20,072 nt of DNA. Origin: Bacteroidales bacterium. GTDB lineage: Bacteria > Bacteroidota > Bacteroidia > Bacteroidales > Paludibacteraceae. The first letter of the stretch is position 1. Every line of letters starts with the position of its first letter. The notes under the pieces were generated by a model, which saw only the letters and a program-made list of their open reading frames with translations, was not told the origin of the DNA and ran no database searches. The position numbers and the translations under genes are program-made. This document shows positions 7,701-16,700 of this stretch, piece after piece. The DNA lies in NCBI GenBank assembly GCA_900767385.1, contig CAAFYY010000038.1, forward strand, positions 1 through 20,072, given 5' to 3'.

Positions 7701-7790
7701 ATCGCTGTCCGCTCCCTTGCGTCGGGTAGCTATCTCTTACAAGTGGAGAAGGACGGACATCTCTACCAAGAGCGTTTCGTTATAAGATAA
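4749..7790 (+). CDS. T9SS-secreted multidomain protein with adhesin-type and Omp28-like domains
   Basis: 1013 aa. Residues 1-20 form a Sec signal peptide (MKKLFAIISLLIVATTLMSQ). Two cleaved-adhesin/choice-of-anchor J-like modules start at GFESG (about 26-168) and GFESGLECW (about 286-425). Each is followed by a CARDB-like beta domain (about 172-279 and 430-540) with matching phrases such as TLTVSNPNG, so the first half is an internal duplication. From about 545 comes an Omp28-like region beginning KVLFEHFSTAGCPNC, with a thioredoxin-type CPNC motif at 557-560. The last 75 or so residues (YPNPATDILYL ... GSYLLQVEKDG) are a T9SS type A sorting domain, normally removed on export. Predicted location is the cell surface or outside the cell, with export through the SprA channel. 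A role in adhesion or extracellular protein binding is inference; I see no protease triad. It has its own promoter and terminator. Confidence 0.92.
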   Translation: MKKLFAIISLLIVATTLMSQTILTQGFESGMGGWWYYSSNTENEYYTGTIRYRTSAHTGNEYFQFSSYVRATDYNQYLVSPRFTLTDAASLEFFCIDTDGQGGESLDIMVSTTDSALTSFTNIATNITPTSSWQRHTITLPANTRFVCFHYTSVFEYMTGIDDIVISQLSSTPEIALSAVTPPDFVTTNTPFDIDGTITNLSSTTITSFDVACTLLGQTTTTSISNVNIPLNTTHTFSISFPNGVSQVGNHPVTLTVSNPNGVADNTADNALTDTLKICGTISALPYHIGFESGLECWSTYNANTSNPVDIVGATSGDAYFRFNSWYGSSSNLQMLISPECSFTVPTSISFYAKDVRGYGNEKVVLCYSTTDDAPTSFLPFGDTIVAPYSWSRFSTIVPTNAHYVAFKYITTNGYYLGIDNVSFEAAPTTPEIELTLIHAPRNVGANNPFTIDGEIVNHSAAPLTSFDVSYTVYGQTTTSTITGINVEYNHSLAFNCPVQATVPIVGQHTITLTVSNPNGSVDDTSDNTLTTLVDVYNTANTVRRKVLFEHFSTAGCPNCIDGHANIEENIAGYEDDIIWVTHHVGYYTDRLTISESSTFIDFFNDRGGSYAPACMLDRTYFGEYNFTHGTGTPKGPLFFPWHNLNEGFDLATTIPAYVTVQFDDVVYDSVSRQLTFTVDGTILDQLDIQDPRLNIWLLEDGILGDGAQGPGHGPVQSNAGTNFVHNHVIRQMVNANVWGDGGIITNVQGATYSHTDTITISNEFVASQCYLVAFVSEGNHSDINNCRVYNAEKTAKLMTYTQSLGITYNSRRITSGDTIRLTVHANEQSDLYLGYSNQGNTDITLSVTKTEEQIVPGTVTSFTLGGIQYTTNTASNIPLAAHTTVPETDYSNALRLSFFSPGAGESLLRYTVANESNPSETITLYVKYLSTVDIDIATDNLSLIVYPNPATDILYLNEEFVGCHYAVYSLNGQRVLFGKTAGNIAVRSLASGSYLLQVEKDGHLYQERFVIR

Positions 7791-7859
7791 CGTCAACGAT
7801 AGTCAACTATACACTGATTCTTATCTTTAAGAGAGAAAAACAGGATTAGTATCCGCCAA

Positions 7860-7922
7860 AAGACCGCCTTATTTAGGTCTTGATTCACCCCATAGCCCTG
7901 CCTTTCGGCGGGGCTTTTTTTT
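7860..7922 (+). terminator. Terminator of T9SS cargo gene
   Basis: The stem AGCCCTGCC (7894-7902) pairs with GGCGGGGCT (7907-7915) around a TTTC loop, with one G-T pair, and runs straight into eight T residues. A weaker hairpin, AAGACC/GGTCTT (7860-7881), lies just upstream. Confidence 0.9.
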
Positions 7923-7958
7923 GTAGGCAAGAGGTCAATACACCATCTTATGGGCACT

Positions 7959-7995
7959 AAAAAAGCCTTCATCCGACCGAAGTCAGACGAAGGCT
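7959..7995 (-). terminator. Terminator of the clpPX-lipoprotein transcript
   Basis: Read leftward, AGCCTTCGTC... pairs with ...GATGAAGGCT. The outer stem of 7 bp is perfect, the inner part has two mismatches, and the loop is CGAA on the plus strand. It is followed by six T (AAAAAA at 7959-7964 on the plus strand). It lies 27 bp past the lipoprotein stop and faces the terminator of the converging gene. Confidence 0.85.
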
Positions 7996-8021
7996 ATAAA
8001 ATTTGAACGGATTATCAGTCG

Positions 8022-8630
8022 TTATGCTTTGCGACCAGCTTTGATTGGGGTGTTGGCGGTCTTCTCGTATGCCCAGCCGTAGACGGTGACAGTAACGGCG
8101 CCGCTGTTGCTGACTACGACGGTCATCTTGATCCAGCCGTAGTGGGTGCCATCAGATGCTTGGTTGCATACGCCAACGAAGCCGGTGAAGGCTGACCAAT
8201 CGGTGTAGACACCGTAGTTGCTGTTCTCATAAAGGGTGCAGAACTCTACATCGGAAGTACCCATGGTCCAATGAGCGCTGGCGTCGATGAGGTCACCTTC
8301 GTTGACAGCAACGAGGTTGTCGTGGTAGTCGTCGGCTTTGGTGAGGAGGCCAGCACCGCTTTTGAAGATGGCGATCATGGTCTCTTCGTCTGGGCTGTAG
8401 TTCTGAAGCATGAACTCACTGCCGCCGAAGATGTCGAGGGTTTTCTCATCCATTGAGTTGATAACGATAGGGTTGTCTTCGTGGTTGACGTAGACGATGG
8501 TGCCGTCGCCGGTCTGGGTGGAGTCGTTGCCTTGCTCGCCTGGGTTTGGCTCGTTAGGGTTGTTGCCACAGGCGGTGAAGCTGATGGCAAGGGCTGCAAG
8601 AGCCATCATGAAGAATGCAATTTTTTTCAT
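8022..8630 (-). CDS. Small putative lipoprotein
   Basis: 202 aa. The N-terminus has a Lys-Lys start, a hydrophobic core and the lipobox FTAC with Cys21, followed by an Asn/Pro/Gly-rich linker (CGNNPNEPNPGEQGND), so it is most likely a lipid-anchored envelope protein. The mature part (about 45-202) looks beta-rich. The C-terminal YGW...YGWAYEKTANTPIKAG resembles the closing part of many secreted Bacteroidota/PEP-CTERM-type beta proteins, where YGW and YE-x-NTPI-x-AG are recurrent. That is pattern recollection, not a family call. The start lies 25 bp after the clpX stop with no terminator or TAnnTTTG element between, so it is probably co-transcribed with clpPX. A strong terminator follows. Function unknown. 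Confidence 0.88.
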   Translation of the reverse strand: MKKIAFFMMALAALAISFTACGNNPNEPNPGEQGNDSTQTGDGTIVYVNHEDNPIVINSMDEKTLDIFGGSEFMLQNYSPDEETMIAIFKSGAGLLTKADDYHDNLVAVNEGDLIDASAHWTMGTSDVEFCTLYENSNYGVYTDWSAFTGFVGVCNQASDGTHYGWIKMTVVVSNSGAVTVTVYGWAYEKTANTPIKAGRKA

Positions 8631-8655
8631 TGTGTTTATGTTTTTAGGGTTTGAC

Positions 8656-9891
8656 TTATTCGATGGTTTTCATGCTTGCCTTATCGATTTTCTCTTTGGC
8701 ATAGGCAAGGGTGACATGAAGCTCTGAGGTCTTGCTGTCGGATGGGATATAGAACATCGCATCGGTCATGAGAGCTTCGACGATGGAGCGTAGTCCGCGT
8801 GCACCAAGTTTGAATTCAACGGCTTTGTCGACGATGTAGTCGAGCACCTCGTTGTCGAAAGTGAGCTTGACCTTATCCATCTTGAAGAGTTTGACATACT
8901 GCTTGGTAATGGCGTTCTTGGGGTCGGTGAGAATTGCGCGCAGGGCGTTACGGTCGAGGGGGTCGAGGTAGGTGATCATTGGGAGACGACCTATAATCTC
9001 GGGGATGAGACCGAACGCGTTGAGGTCTTGTGGGGAGATGTACTGCAAGAGGTGTGTGCGGTCAACGGAACGCTGCGACTGGGTGGAGACGAAGCCTACG
9101 ACGCGGGTGTTGAGTCGCTGTGCTATCCGCTGCTCAATGCCGTCGAAAGCGCCACCGCAGATGAAGAGTATGTTTTGTGTGTCGACAGCAATCATCTTCT
9201 GTTCAGGGTGTTTGCGTCCTCCTTGTGGCGGCACGTTGACGATGGAGCCCTCCAGGAGTTTCAGAAGGCCCTGCTGTACGCCTTCGCCGCTGACGTCGCG
9301 TGTGATACTTGGGTTATCGCCCTTACGCGCTATCTTGTCTATCTCGTCGATGAACACGATGCCCCGCTGCGCTGCTTCAACGTCGTAGTCGGCAGCTTGT
9401 AGGAGTCGTGTGAGGATGCTCTCGATGTCTTCTCCGACGTAGCCTGCCTGGGTGAGGACAGTGGCGTCGACGATAGCAAATGGTACGTTGAGTTTCTTGG
9501 CGATAGTCTTGGCAAGGAGGGTCTTACCAGTACCGGTGGCACCAACGAGGAGAATATTGGATTTTTCAATCTCCACGTCGTCGTCAAGAGGTTGTGAGAT
9601 GCGTTTGTAGTGATTATAGACGGCCACAGAGAGGGTCTTCTTCGCTTCGTCCTGTCCGATGACGAACTGGTCGAGGAAGGCCTTCAATTCTTGTGGTTTA
9701 GGTATGTTGGTGGTGTCGGGGCGATATTGGCGACGTCGTTTGAGTTCGGTGACGACGACTTCGTGAGCCATTTCGACACATTCATTGCAGATGAATCCGG
9801 AGCGTCCGGAGAGAAGCGTAAGCCCGTTGCCGCCTGGACGGCCACAAAACGAGCATACGTCTTTGGGTTTATCGGTGGTTTTCTTTGCCAT
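8656..9891 (-). CDS. clpX: ClpX, ATP-dependent unfoldase of the ClpXP protease
   Basis: 411 aa, normal length. ClpX recognises tagged or misfolded cytoplasmic proteins, unfolds them with ATP and threads them into ClpP. The N-terminal zinc-binding domain has Cys13, Cys16, Cys35 and Cys38. The AAA+ core shows Walker A GATGTGKT (117-124), pore loop GYVGED (150-155), Walker B GIVFIDEIDK (177-186), the RKH loop (226-228) and sensor II region GARGLRS near the C-terminal domain. The ClpP-docking loop, IGF in E. coli, reads VGF here (265-267). I recall related forms in Bacteroidota, so this is probably a lineage variant. The start is 3 bp after the clpP stop, a tight operon. A lipoprotein gene follows. 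Confidence 0.98.
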   Translation of the reverse strand: MAKKTTDKPKDVCSFCGRPGGNGLTLLSGRSGFICNECVEMAHEVVVTELKRRRQYRPDTTNIPKPQELKAFLDQFVIGQDEAKKTLSVAVYNHYKRISQPLDDDVEIEKSNILLVGATGTGKTLLAKTIAKKLNVPFAIVDATVLTQAGYVGEDIESILTRLLQAADYDVEAAQRGIVFIDEIDKIARKGDNPSITRDVSGEGVQQGLLKLLEGSIVNVPPQGGRKHPEQKMIAVDTQNILFICGGAFDGIEQRIAQRLNTRVVGFVSTQSQRSVDRTHLLQYISPQDLNAFGLIPEIIGRLPMITYLDPLDRNALRAILTDPKNAITKQYVKLFKMDKVKLTFDNEVLDYIVDKAVEFKLGARGLRSIVEALMTDAMFYIPSDSKTSELHVTLAYAKEKIDKASMKTIE

Positions 9892-9894
9892 GAG

Positions 9895-10626
9895 TTAGTC
9901 GTTGCGTTTAGCAAGCACCTCGTCGATCATACCGTAGTCTTTGGCTTCGCTGGAGGTCATCCAGTAGTCGCGATCGGCGTCGGCAGTGATTTTCTCGATG
10001 GTGTTGCCAGAGTGTTTAGCGATGATGTCGTAGAGTTCTGTCTTGAGTTTCTGGATTTCGCGGACGGTGATTTCCATGTCGGACGCCTGTCCCTGCATGC
10101 CACCCATAGGTTGGTGAATCATGATGCGTGAGTGTGGGAGTGCGAAGCGCATCCCCTTTTCGCCAGCGACAAGGAGTACGGCAGCCATAGAGGCGGCCAT
10201 GCCAGTGCAGGTGGTGCCGACCTTGGAGCCAAGGTATTGCATGGTGTCGTAGATGCCGAGACCAGCGTAGACGGAGCCACCAGGTGAGTTGAGGTAGATG
10301 GTGATGTCTTTTCCAGGGTCGTTGGTGTCGAGGAAGAGGAGTTGCGCTTGGATGACATTGGCCACGTAGGAGTCAATCTCAGAACCGAGGAAGATGATTC
10401 GATCCATCATGAGGCGTGAGAAGACGTCCATCTGTGTGACGTTGAGTTGACGCTCTTCGAGGATGGATGGTGAGACGTAGCCCTCCATACGGAAGTTGTT
10501 TGGGAGGGTGGTGCTGCGGAGTCCTACGAGGCCACGGTTGGTGGCGCCGATATATTGATCCAAAGCGAGGCCATTCAAGCCGAGGTGCTTGGTGGCATAG
10601 TTTCTAAATTCGTTGTTGTTGTTCAT
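9895..10626 (-). CDS. clpP: ClpP, serine protease subunit of ClpXP
   Basis: 243 aa from the ATG at 10626. An upstream ATG at 10692 would add 22 residues (MDAFYYPTKTIKNIIHIKTQKS) that look untranslated, so I prefer 10626. The catalytic triad by alignment to E. coli ClpP (spacing 25 and 49) is Ser146 in GMAASMAAV, His171 in RIMIHQPMGG and Asp220 in ADRDYWMTS. IYLNSPGGSVYAGLGIYD is the conserved oxyanion/handle region. Compared with the shortest ClpP proteins there is an extended N-terminus of about 45 residues before MEGYVSP, which may include a propeptide. It assembles as a barrel of heptameric rings and degrades substrates fed by ClpX, encoded 3 bp downstream. sprA, not the trigger-factor gene common in other bacteria, lies upstream. 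Confidence 0.97.
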   Translation of the reverse strand: MNNNNEFRNYATKHLGLNGLALDQYIGATNRGLVGLRSTTLPNNFRMEGYVSPSILEERQLNVTQMDVFSRLMMDRIIFLGSEIDSYVANVIQAQLLFLDTNDPGKDITIYLNSPGGSVYAGLGIYDTMQYLGSKVGTTCTGMAASMAAVLLVAGEKGMRFALPHSRIMIHQPMGGMQGQASDMEITVREIQKLKTELYDIIAKHSGNTIEKITADADRDYWMTSSEAKDYGMIDEVLAKRND

Positions 10627-10738
10627 GCTTTTTTGAGTTTTGATGTGGATGATGTTTTTTATTGTTTTTGTAGGATAATAGAACGCGTCCAATATACTTT
10701 TATTTCACGGTCTGGAGAATTTTTTTGAGAATTTTTTT

Positions 10739-13700
10739 CTACCTGGTCAGCATAAGTTTGATACTGAGACCGATATTAGAGTCTGACATAGGGTATGAGG
10801 TGGTAATCAGCGGTGCGTTGGACTGGTAATCATAGAAGAATCGGAAGTTGAGACGCGAGCTGAATACGTAATCGGCGGTAAATTTGACAGTCATAGTGCG
10901 ACTACCGGCGGTGGCTTGAGGGACGTCGTCGGAGTCGAGTTTGGAGATGATGGTAGCGATATTCTTGTAGCCAAGGTCAAGACGGAGGGTGAGGTCATTC
11001 TTGACTTTCTTAACGCGGTTGGACTTGGTCTTGAGCATGACGTTGAAGTCTTTGAGGACGTAGCCGATGCCGAAGACGTATTCCTGTGAGGTGGCCTCTA
11101 CGACTTGTGTGGAGGTGAGGTTGAGGGAGATAGTGCGCTGTTGTTTGTATTCGCCTTTGAAAGTGAGACTGTTTTTAAGAGCAAAGTCGAGGCTGATGAG
11201 CGGCATGAACGACTCATTGAGGACTACGGTGGAGACATCGTAGGCAGAGGATGGGATAGGATTGCCGTTGGTGACGTTACGCACGAAACCGAAGCCATCT
11301 TCATTCTCTATGTAGTTGGCATAACTGCTATAGGAGCCGATGTTGTAGGTACAGGTGTACTGGTGGTTGATGGTGATGCTGCGGAAGTGTTTGGCTACCC
11401 ACGGTATCTTGGAGAGACCATCGTAGGAGACTTTCCAGTTGGGGAGAAGACTCCAGAGGGATGGGATGATATTGGTCGATGTGCGACTAATGTCGCGACC
11501 AGAGTAGGCTGCAAAGAAGGCTGGGATGAGAACGTCAGGAGAGTTGATATTGACTCCACCATTGGTCTCGTCGAAGGTCTGTCCAGCGAGTTCGTGATTA
11601 GCCATAAAGCCTTGAGTTGGATAGCGCACGCCCTGGTAGCGCTGCTGGAAGCGGTCGGCCACAACTTGACGGTTTTGCTCAAAGAGTTGGAAGGCACGAG
11701 AGTCGTATTGGTCGACTTTACCACGGCGCCAGAAGGTGGTGGCGATGGCGATGTGGGTCATCTGGAAGGTGCCGGTGAACTGCGTCGGCATGCCATCAAA
11801 CATATATTGTATGCTCCGCGACTGCGATGCGGTATATTTTGCCATGAGGTCGATCTTAAAGCCTGGGAGTGGTTCAAGGTTGACTTTGATGTCGAGGTCC
11901 TGTGAGTGGTTGTGGGTGGCTGGGTTGATGATAGAGTCGTTCATGAAGAGCCAGTTGTTGTCGATGGCTTTTTCAATGAATGAGGTGCCTGGCATGCCGA
12001 AGGCAAAGGCGAGACCTGGCGAGAAAAGACCGTTGCCCGCACTCTTCTGACCCATGAATCCGATGGATGGTTGGAAGCCGGGAACGGTGAGAGCACTGCT
12101 CTCTTTATAGGAGATGGAGCCTCGGCGGACGAGGAGGAGGAAGCGGGTAAGGTAGTCGGTAGCATTCTGATGCTGTGAGCCTTCTGCAGGGTTGCGGGTC
12201 TCGATGGTCACGGTGACGCTGTCGAGGCCGTGACGCGATTTGAGTCGTATGTTGTTAGGGTCAATTTCGCGATATGGGACTTTGATGGTGTGACCCTCCT
12301 TGTCTACAAAGGTGATGGTGAAGGTGGTGGAGTTGAGGTTGTGTTTGAGGTCAGTTGACTTACCCGGCTCAGCAGAGATGGTCTTGGAGAAGCTGCGTGG
12401 AGTGAATTGGGTGCGAGAATTGTTGCGTTTCAGAGCGTTGGCGGTTTTGGAGCTTGAGGTGCGCTGCTGAACGCCTTTGAGGTATTTGGATTTGTTGTAG
12501 AGTTTTTCGAAGTTGAGGTTGCCGTCAACCTGCCAGCTGGAGATGTTGCCGATGATATTGCCAGTATTGGTGTTGTTGCCGAGCACGGTGCCGTAGTCCC
12601 AACTGTAGGAGCTGGAGTATTGGGCGTTGGCAGTCATCCAGTCAAGGAATGGTATCTTGTTCAACGGGAGATTCCAGGTGGCGGTAAAGGTCTGGTCGTA
12701 TTGGAGCGGGAGGCCGCCGTGACGCATACTTTGGAGGATGGTGTCACGCCAGTTCTCGTATTCGGTCGGGAAGAGTTTCTTGTTGACAGGCGAGATGAGC
12801 GACTCCTCAAAACGGCTGTCGGTGCCGCTGGTGAACGAGAACTTGAGGTTCTTCGTGAGGTCGTAGCGGAACTGGAACTCGCGTCCCCAAGTGAACGATT
12901 TGCTGGATGAGAGGAGTGGGTTGGTGGGGTCGGTGACATCAATATTCATCGAGCCATCGAGGTCGCGCATTTGGGTCTCATTGTAGAGGCGATCGATATT
13001 GATGGAGAAGGCGAGGAGGCTCGGCTGGTAGTTGATGCCGAAGTCTTTGATGAGACGAAGGTGGGGCGATTGGAGTTTCTGGCTCTTCTTGAACGGTTCC
13101 CAGGTCTGAGGCGAGGTGGAGAAGTTGTAGTTGAAAGAGCCGTGGTGAGCAATGCGGTTGTCGCGCTCTACCTGAGGGTCGAGGTCGGACGACTGCGTAT
13201 AGGAGTAGCTGGCCGAGAAGTTGGCAGGGTCGTAGATGTGAGGGCGTTCGCCACGGTGGTCGATGCGGACATTGGTGAGGTTAACGCTCTTGTTGACAAC
13301 TTTGGAGGTGGCAACAGCCTTGAGGGAGTCACGTTGCTCAGAGGTCTGGAGGTCGTGGATAGCATCGCTGAGAAGGACGTCCTTATCGGTAGGATTGTAT
13401 TGTGGGCGTTCGCTCTCAACAGAATAGGAGACGTAGAGTGGAAGACTGACCTTCGCTTTTTCTGGGAAGAAGCGGCCGACCTCAAACTGTGTGGAGATGT
13501 TGAACTGTCCGTAGTCTTCCAAACGACGGTCTATCAGGTTCTGCTCGATGCCACCGAAGCCTGCGGTCTCATAGCGACCCGAGACGTTGAGTGAGGCGAT
13601 GTCAGAGAAGTTGATGGAAGCGTTGCCAAGTGCACCCCAGCCACCGTTTTCGTTGTAATCGGTCATGCGCATCTCGTTGACCCAGATTTCACCTGTCTTG

Positions 13701-16700
13701 AGGTTCTGAGGGTTGTTGTTGCGAACGCCAATCATCATACTGCGTATTTCACTGAGGTTAGGATTGCCGACCACGGTGATATGGTTGTTCGGGTGATCGG
13801 GGTCTGTCTCAGAGTAGCGGTGGGTAAGTGAAATCGTTGGGTCGTTCTGCATGGCAATGTTACGATTCTGCTTGGCATCGGTGAGGCGCTCAAGGAGGAA
13901 ATCGAACATATTGTCTTCTGGCCATACGACATCGGCGGTCGACTCGGTATAGAAGCCCGCTGGGGTGAGGCGGAGCGGAATTTCATATTCGTAGTAGTTG
14001 CGCTGAAGGTCGCTACCCATACGAACGAAGATGCTGAGATCGTAGTCCTGAAGGTTGTGAGGGTCGTCAATCATCTGCTCGGCATGGGTGAACATCTGGA
14101 AACGACGATAACGGCGCATGTCGTAGGTGGTATTTTTGTAGACTGCACGGGCGTCGCCAGGGGCGAGATCGTAGACACGCATGACCATAGACTGTTCGTT
14201 GAGACGAGACATCTGCGAGTTGCTCGGGTCAACCTCACGGGTTACGCCTGGAGGGAGGATGTAGTTGACTGGGGTGCGACTGCCGTTCTCCTCAATATTG
14301 ACGGAGGAGATATCCATAGTTCCCGCCGTGGCAGGAGGCGTAGTAGGGTCGTAGAGGGTCTTGGTATAGTTGCGCCATTCTCCGCGAACAAGTTGGAGTG
14401 TACCGAAGCGGAGGTGGGTCTCTTCGGCATAGTCGGTGAGGTAGAGACGCATGAAGCGGATAGACTTGAAATCGCGGATGGAGCCAACCCGTTTCTCGTA
14501 GTCGGCCACAGGGACCTTAAACTGATACCAGGTGACGGTGCTTGGTTTTCCATCGGCCATCTCAATGGTGACGTCGCGGCGATCGGCGATGAAGTTCTGA
14601 CCAACCTGCATATCGCCCTTGCGGAGGGAGATACGATACTGGAAGTATTTTTCGTATTCGTTGAGGGTATTGTCTTGGTTGAGGTCTTCAACGTCAGGAA
14701 TGGTGGTGGCTGATTTGGAGTAGGTCGTGGTCGACTCGTCACTGGCAGGCGAGTTGCCTTCCACGCCATTATAGTGTTTGTAACGCTCGATGATAGAGAG
14801 TTGCTGATTGTCGTAGTCGTCGCCGCGATAGTGGTGGTAGTTGTCGCCAGCAGGGTCGTTGAACGGAGAGAATGGGTCTTGCTGCATAGCGGCAACAACA
14901 GTAGGGCTGAGCTTCTGACGAAGGTCGGCGAGGTAGCTGCGGTAGGTTGGGTAGTTGAATTCGTCGTCGGTGCGGAGACCGTTGAGACCGACGTCCTGAT
15001 ACTCACGAGAGTTTTGGTCGCTGCTAAAGGCGAGCACGGTGCTCTGGGCAGTGGGGACACGACCCCAAACGGTGGAGGTGGTCTGGGTAGTATCACCGTT
15101 GGCAGGCATGCCGTTCTCGAAGAATTTCTTGCCGTCTTTCAGGATGTCTTCGGAGATATCACCGATATTGATGTAGAGGTCGCCGCCCTGAGCAGTGCCT
15201 GTGGAGTCGTTGACAAAAGGATCCATCAGCCAGAACTCAATGTATTCGATGTTCGATTTCTCAAAGTCGGTGGTCTCAAGTTTGCGCATCATACCGCCCC
15301 AACGATTTCGCGGATTGGACAGAGTGCCATCAGGATTGATATTGTTGACATCCAAGTTATAAGGGCCACGTTCCTGAGGATAGAAACTGATGTTGAGTGC
15401 GGTGAGGTAATTGGACATCTCGGTCGGGAGGTCTTTGTTTGGGAAGAGCTCCTGCTGACGTATCAGACGAGTGAGGTGGTTGGAACGAAGAGCAGCATCG
15501 TTGCGGATGTGGGCAGGCATGGAGCTGTTCTTCACCATATTGAAGACGTTGTTGTCGACAGTATACCAGTTGAACAACGCACGGTCAACACCATATTGGA
15601 TGTCGTTGGACATCGTGCCGTGGAGGAGGAATCCACTGGTGGCATTAGGGTCAGACGGTGTGCTGGCAAGGTGCCAGTAGAATGGATAGGTGAGGTCGAT
15701 GGTGGTCTCGGTAGCCTCAAAATCGTCAAGGTAGGCGTATCCTGGGTTGTTCTTGATCTTACGGTGTCCTGGAATCATCTGGGCAAATTCGCCGCTGAAG
15801 GAGAAGGAAGATGGTGCGGTGGCCTCAAGGAGTGGCAACTTGTCAATCATACGAGTAAGCCATTGAGACTCTTTCATATAGTTGGCGTTGAATCCCCAGA
15901 TGGTATTGGCAACAGGCTCACTACCGGCAGCCGTCTTGGTATAGAGCGGCATCTCGGTGAGGTGCATGATGGTACCGCCAATCTTGAAGTCTTTGTTAAA
16001 GGCGTATTCAACATGGGTACCGAACATGCTTCGGCGCTGCTGGTTGAAGACGTCCTGATTCTCCAAATGGACATCTATCGGGGTATTGGAGTTGAGGATA
16101 GATTGGTTGAGGATGGTGACGATACCCATATTGTAGTTGACAGTATAGTCAACGTTTTCAATGAGTTTCGTACCACCTGCCGTGACCACGACGGAGCCTT
16201 TCGGAACGTTCATGGCGTTGAGACGTATCTCACTGGTATTATTGCCCTGATATTCGCCCATGATGAGGAATTTGTTCTTCTCTGTAAACTCACGTGCCAT
16301 GACGAGGGTGGAGTCGTAGAGTTCCTCATAGACATATTTGTCGGCGATGGCATCGTTGCCAATCATCTTACGAAGGTGGGAGCCGAACGGTTCAAGAACA
16401 GGGAAGATGATTCGGCCAGTGGAGGAGTTGATGGTATAGCCTTCCACGAAGTCGAACCGTCCATCAGGAGATACGTTATTGAACGCATTGAGGCGGTCGA
16501 GATTCATCGCCCTGAGGAGCACCATGTTCTTGATGTTTCCTTCAGGTATGTAGTTGAGTTCAATACCGGCAGAGTCGTTACGGTAGAAGATGCTCAGTTT
16601 GAAGTTGTCGGGATTGATGTTGGAGGCGTTGAGTGCATAGACGTTCTTCATCATGAGGTCCCAGACGGCACTGTGTGGGGAAACGGAGGTGCCTTTAAGG

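Noticed and set aside
10627..10692. 22-residue N-terminal extension of ClpP from the ATG at 10692
   Set aside because: The added residues (FYYPTKTIKNIIH...) resemble translated AT-rich leader, and the ATG at 10626 gives a protein starting like typical Bacteroidota ClpP.
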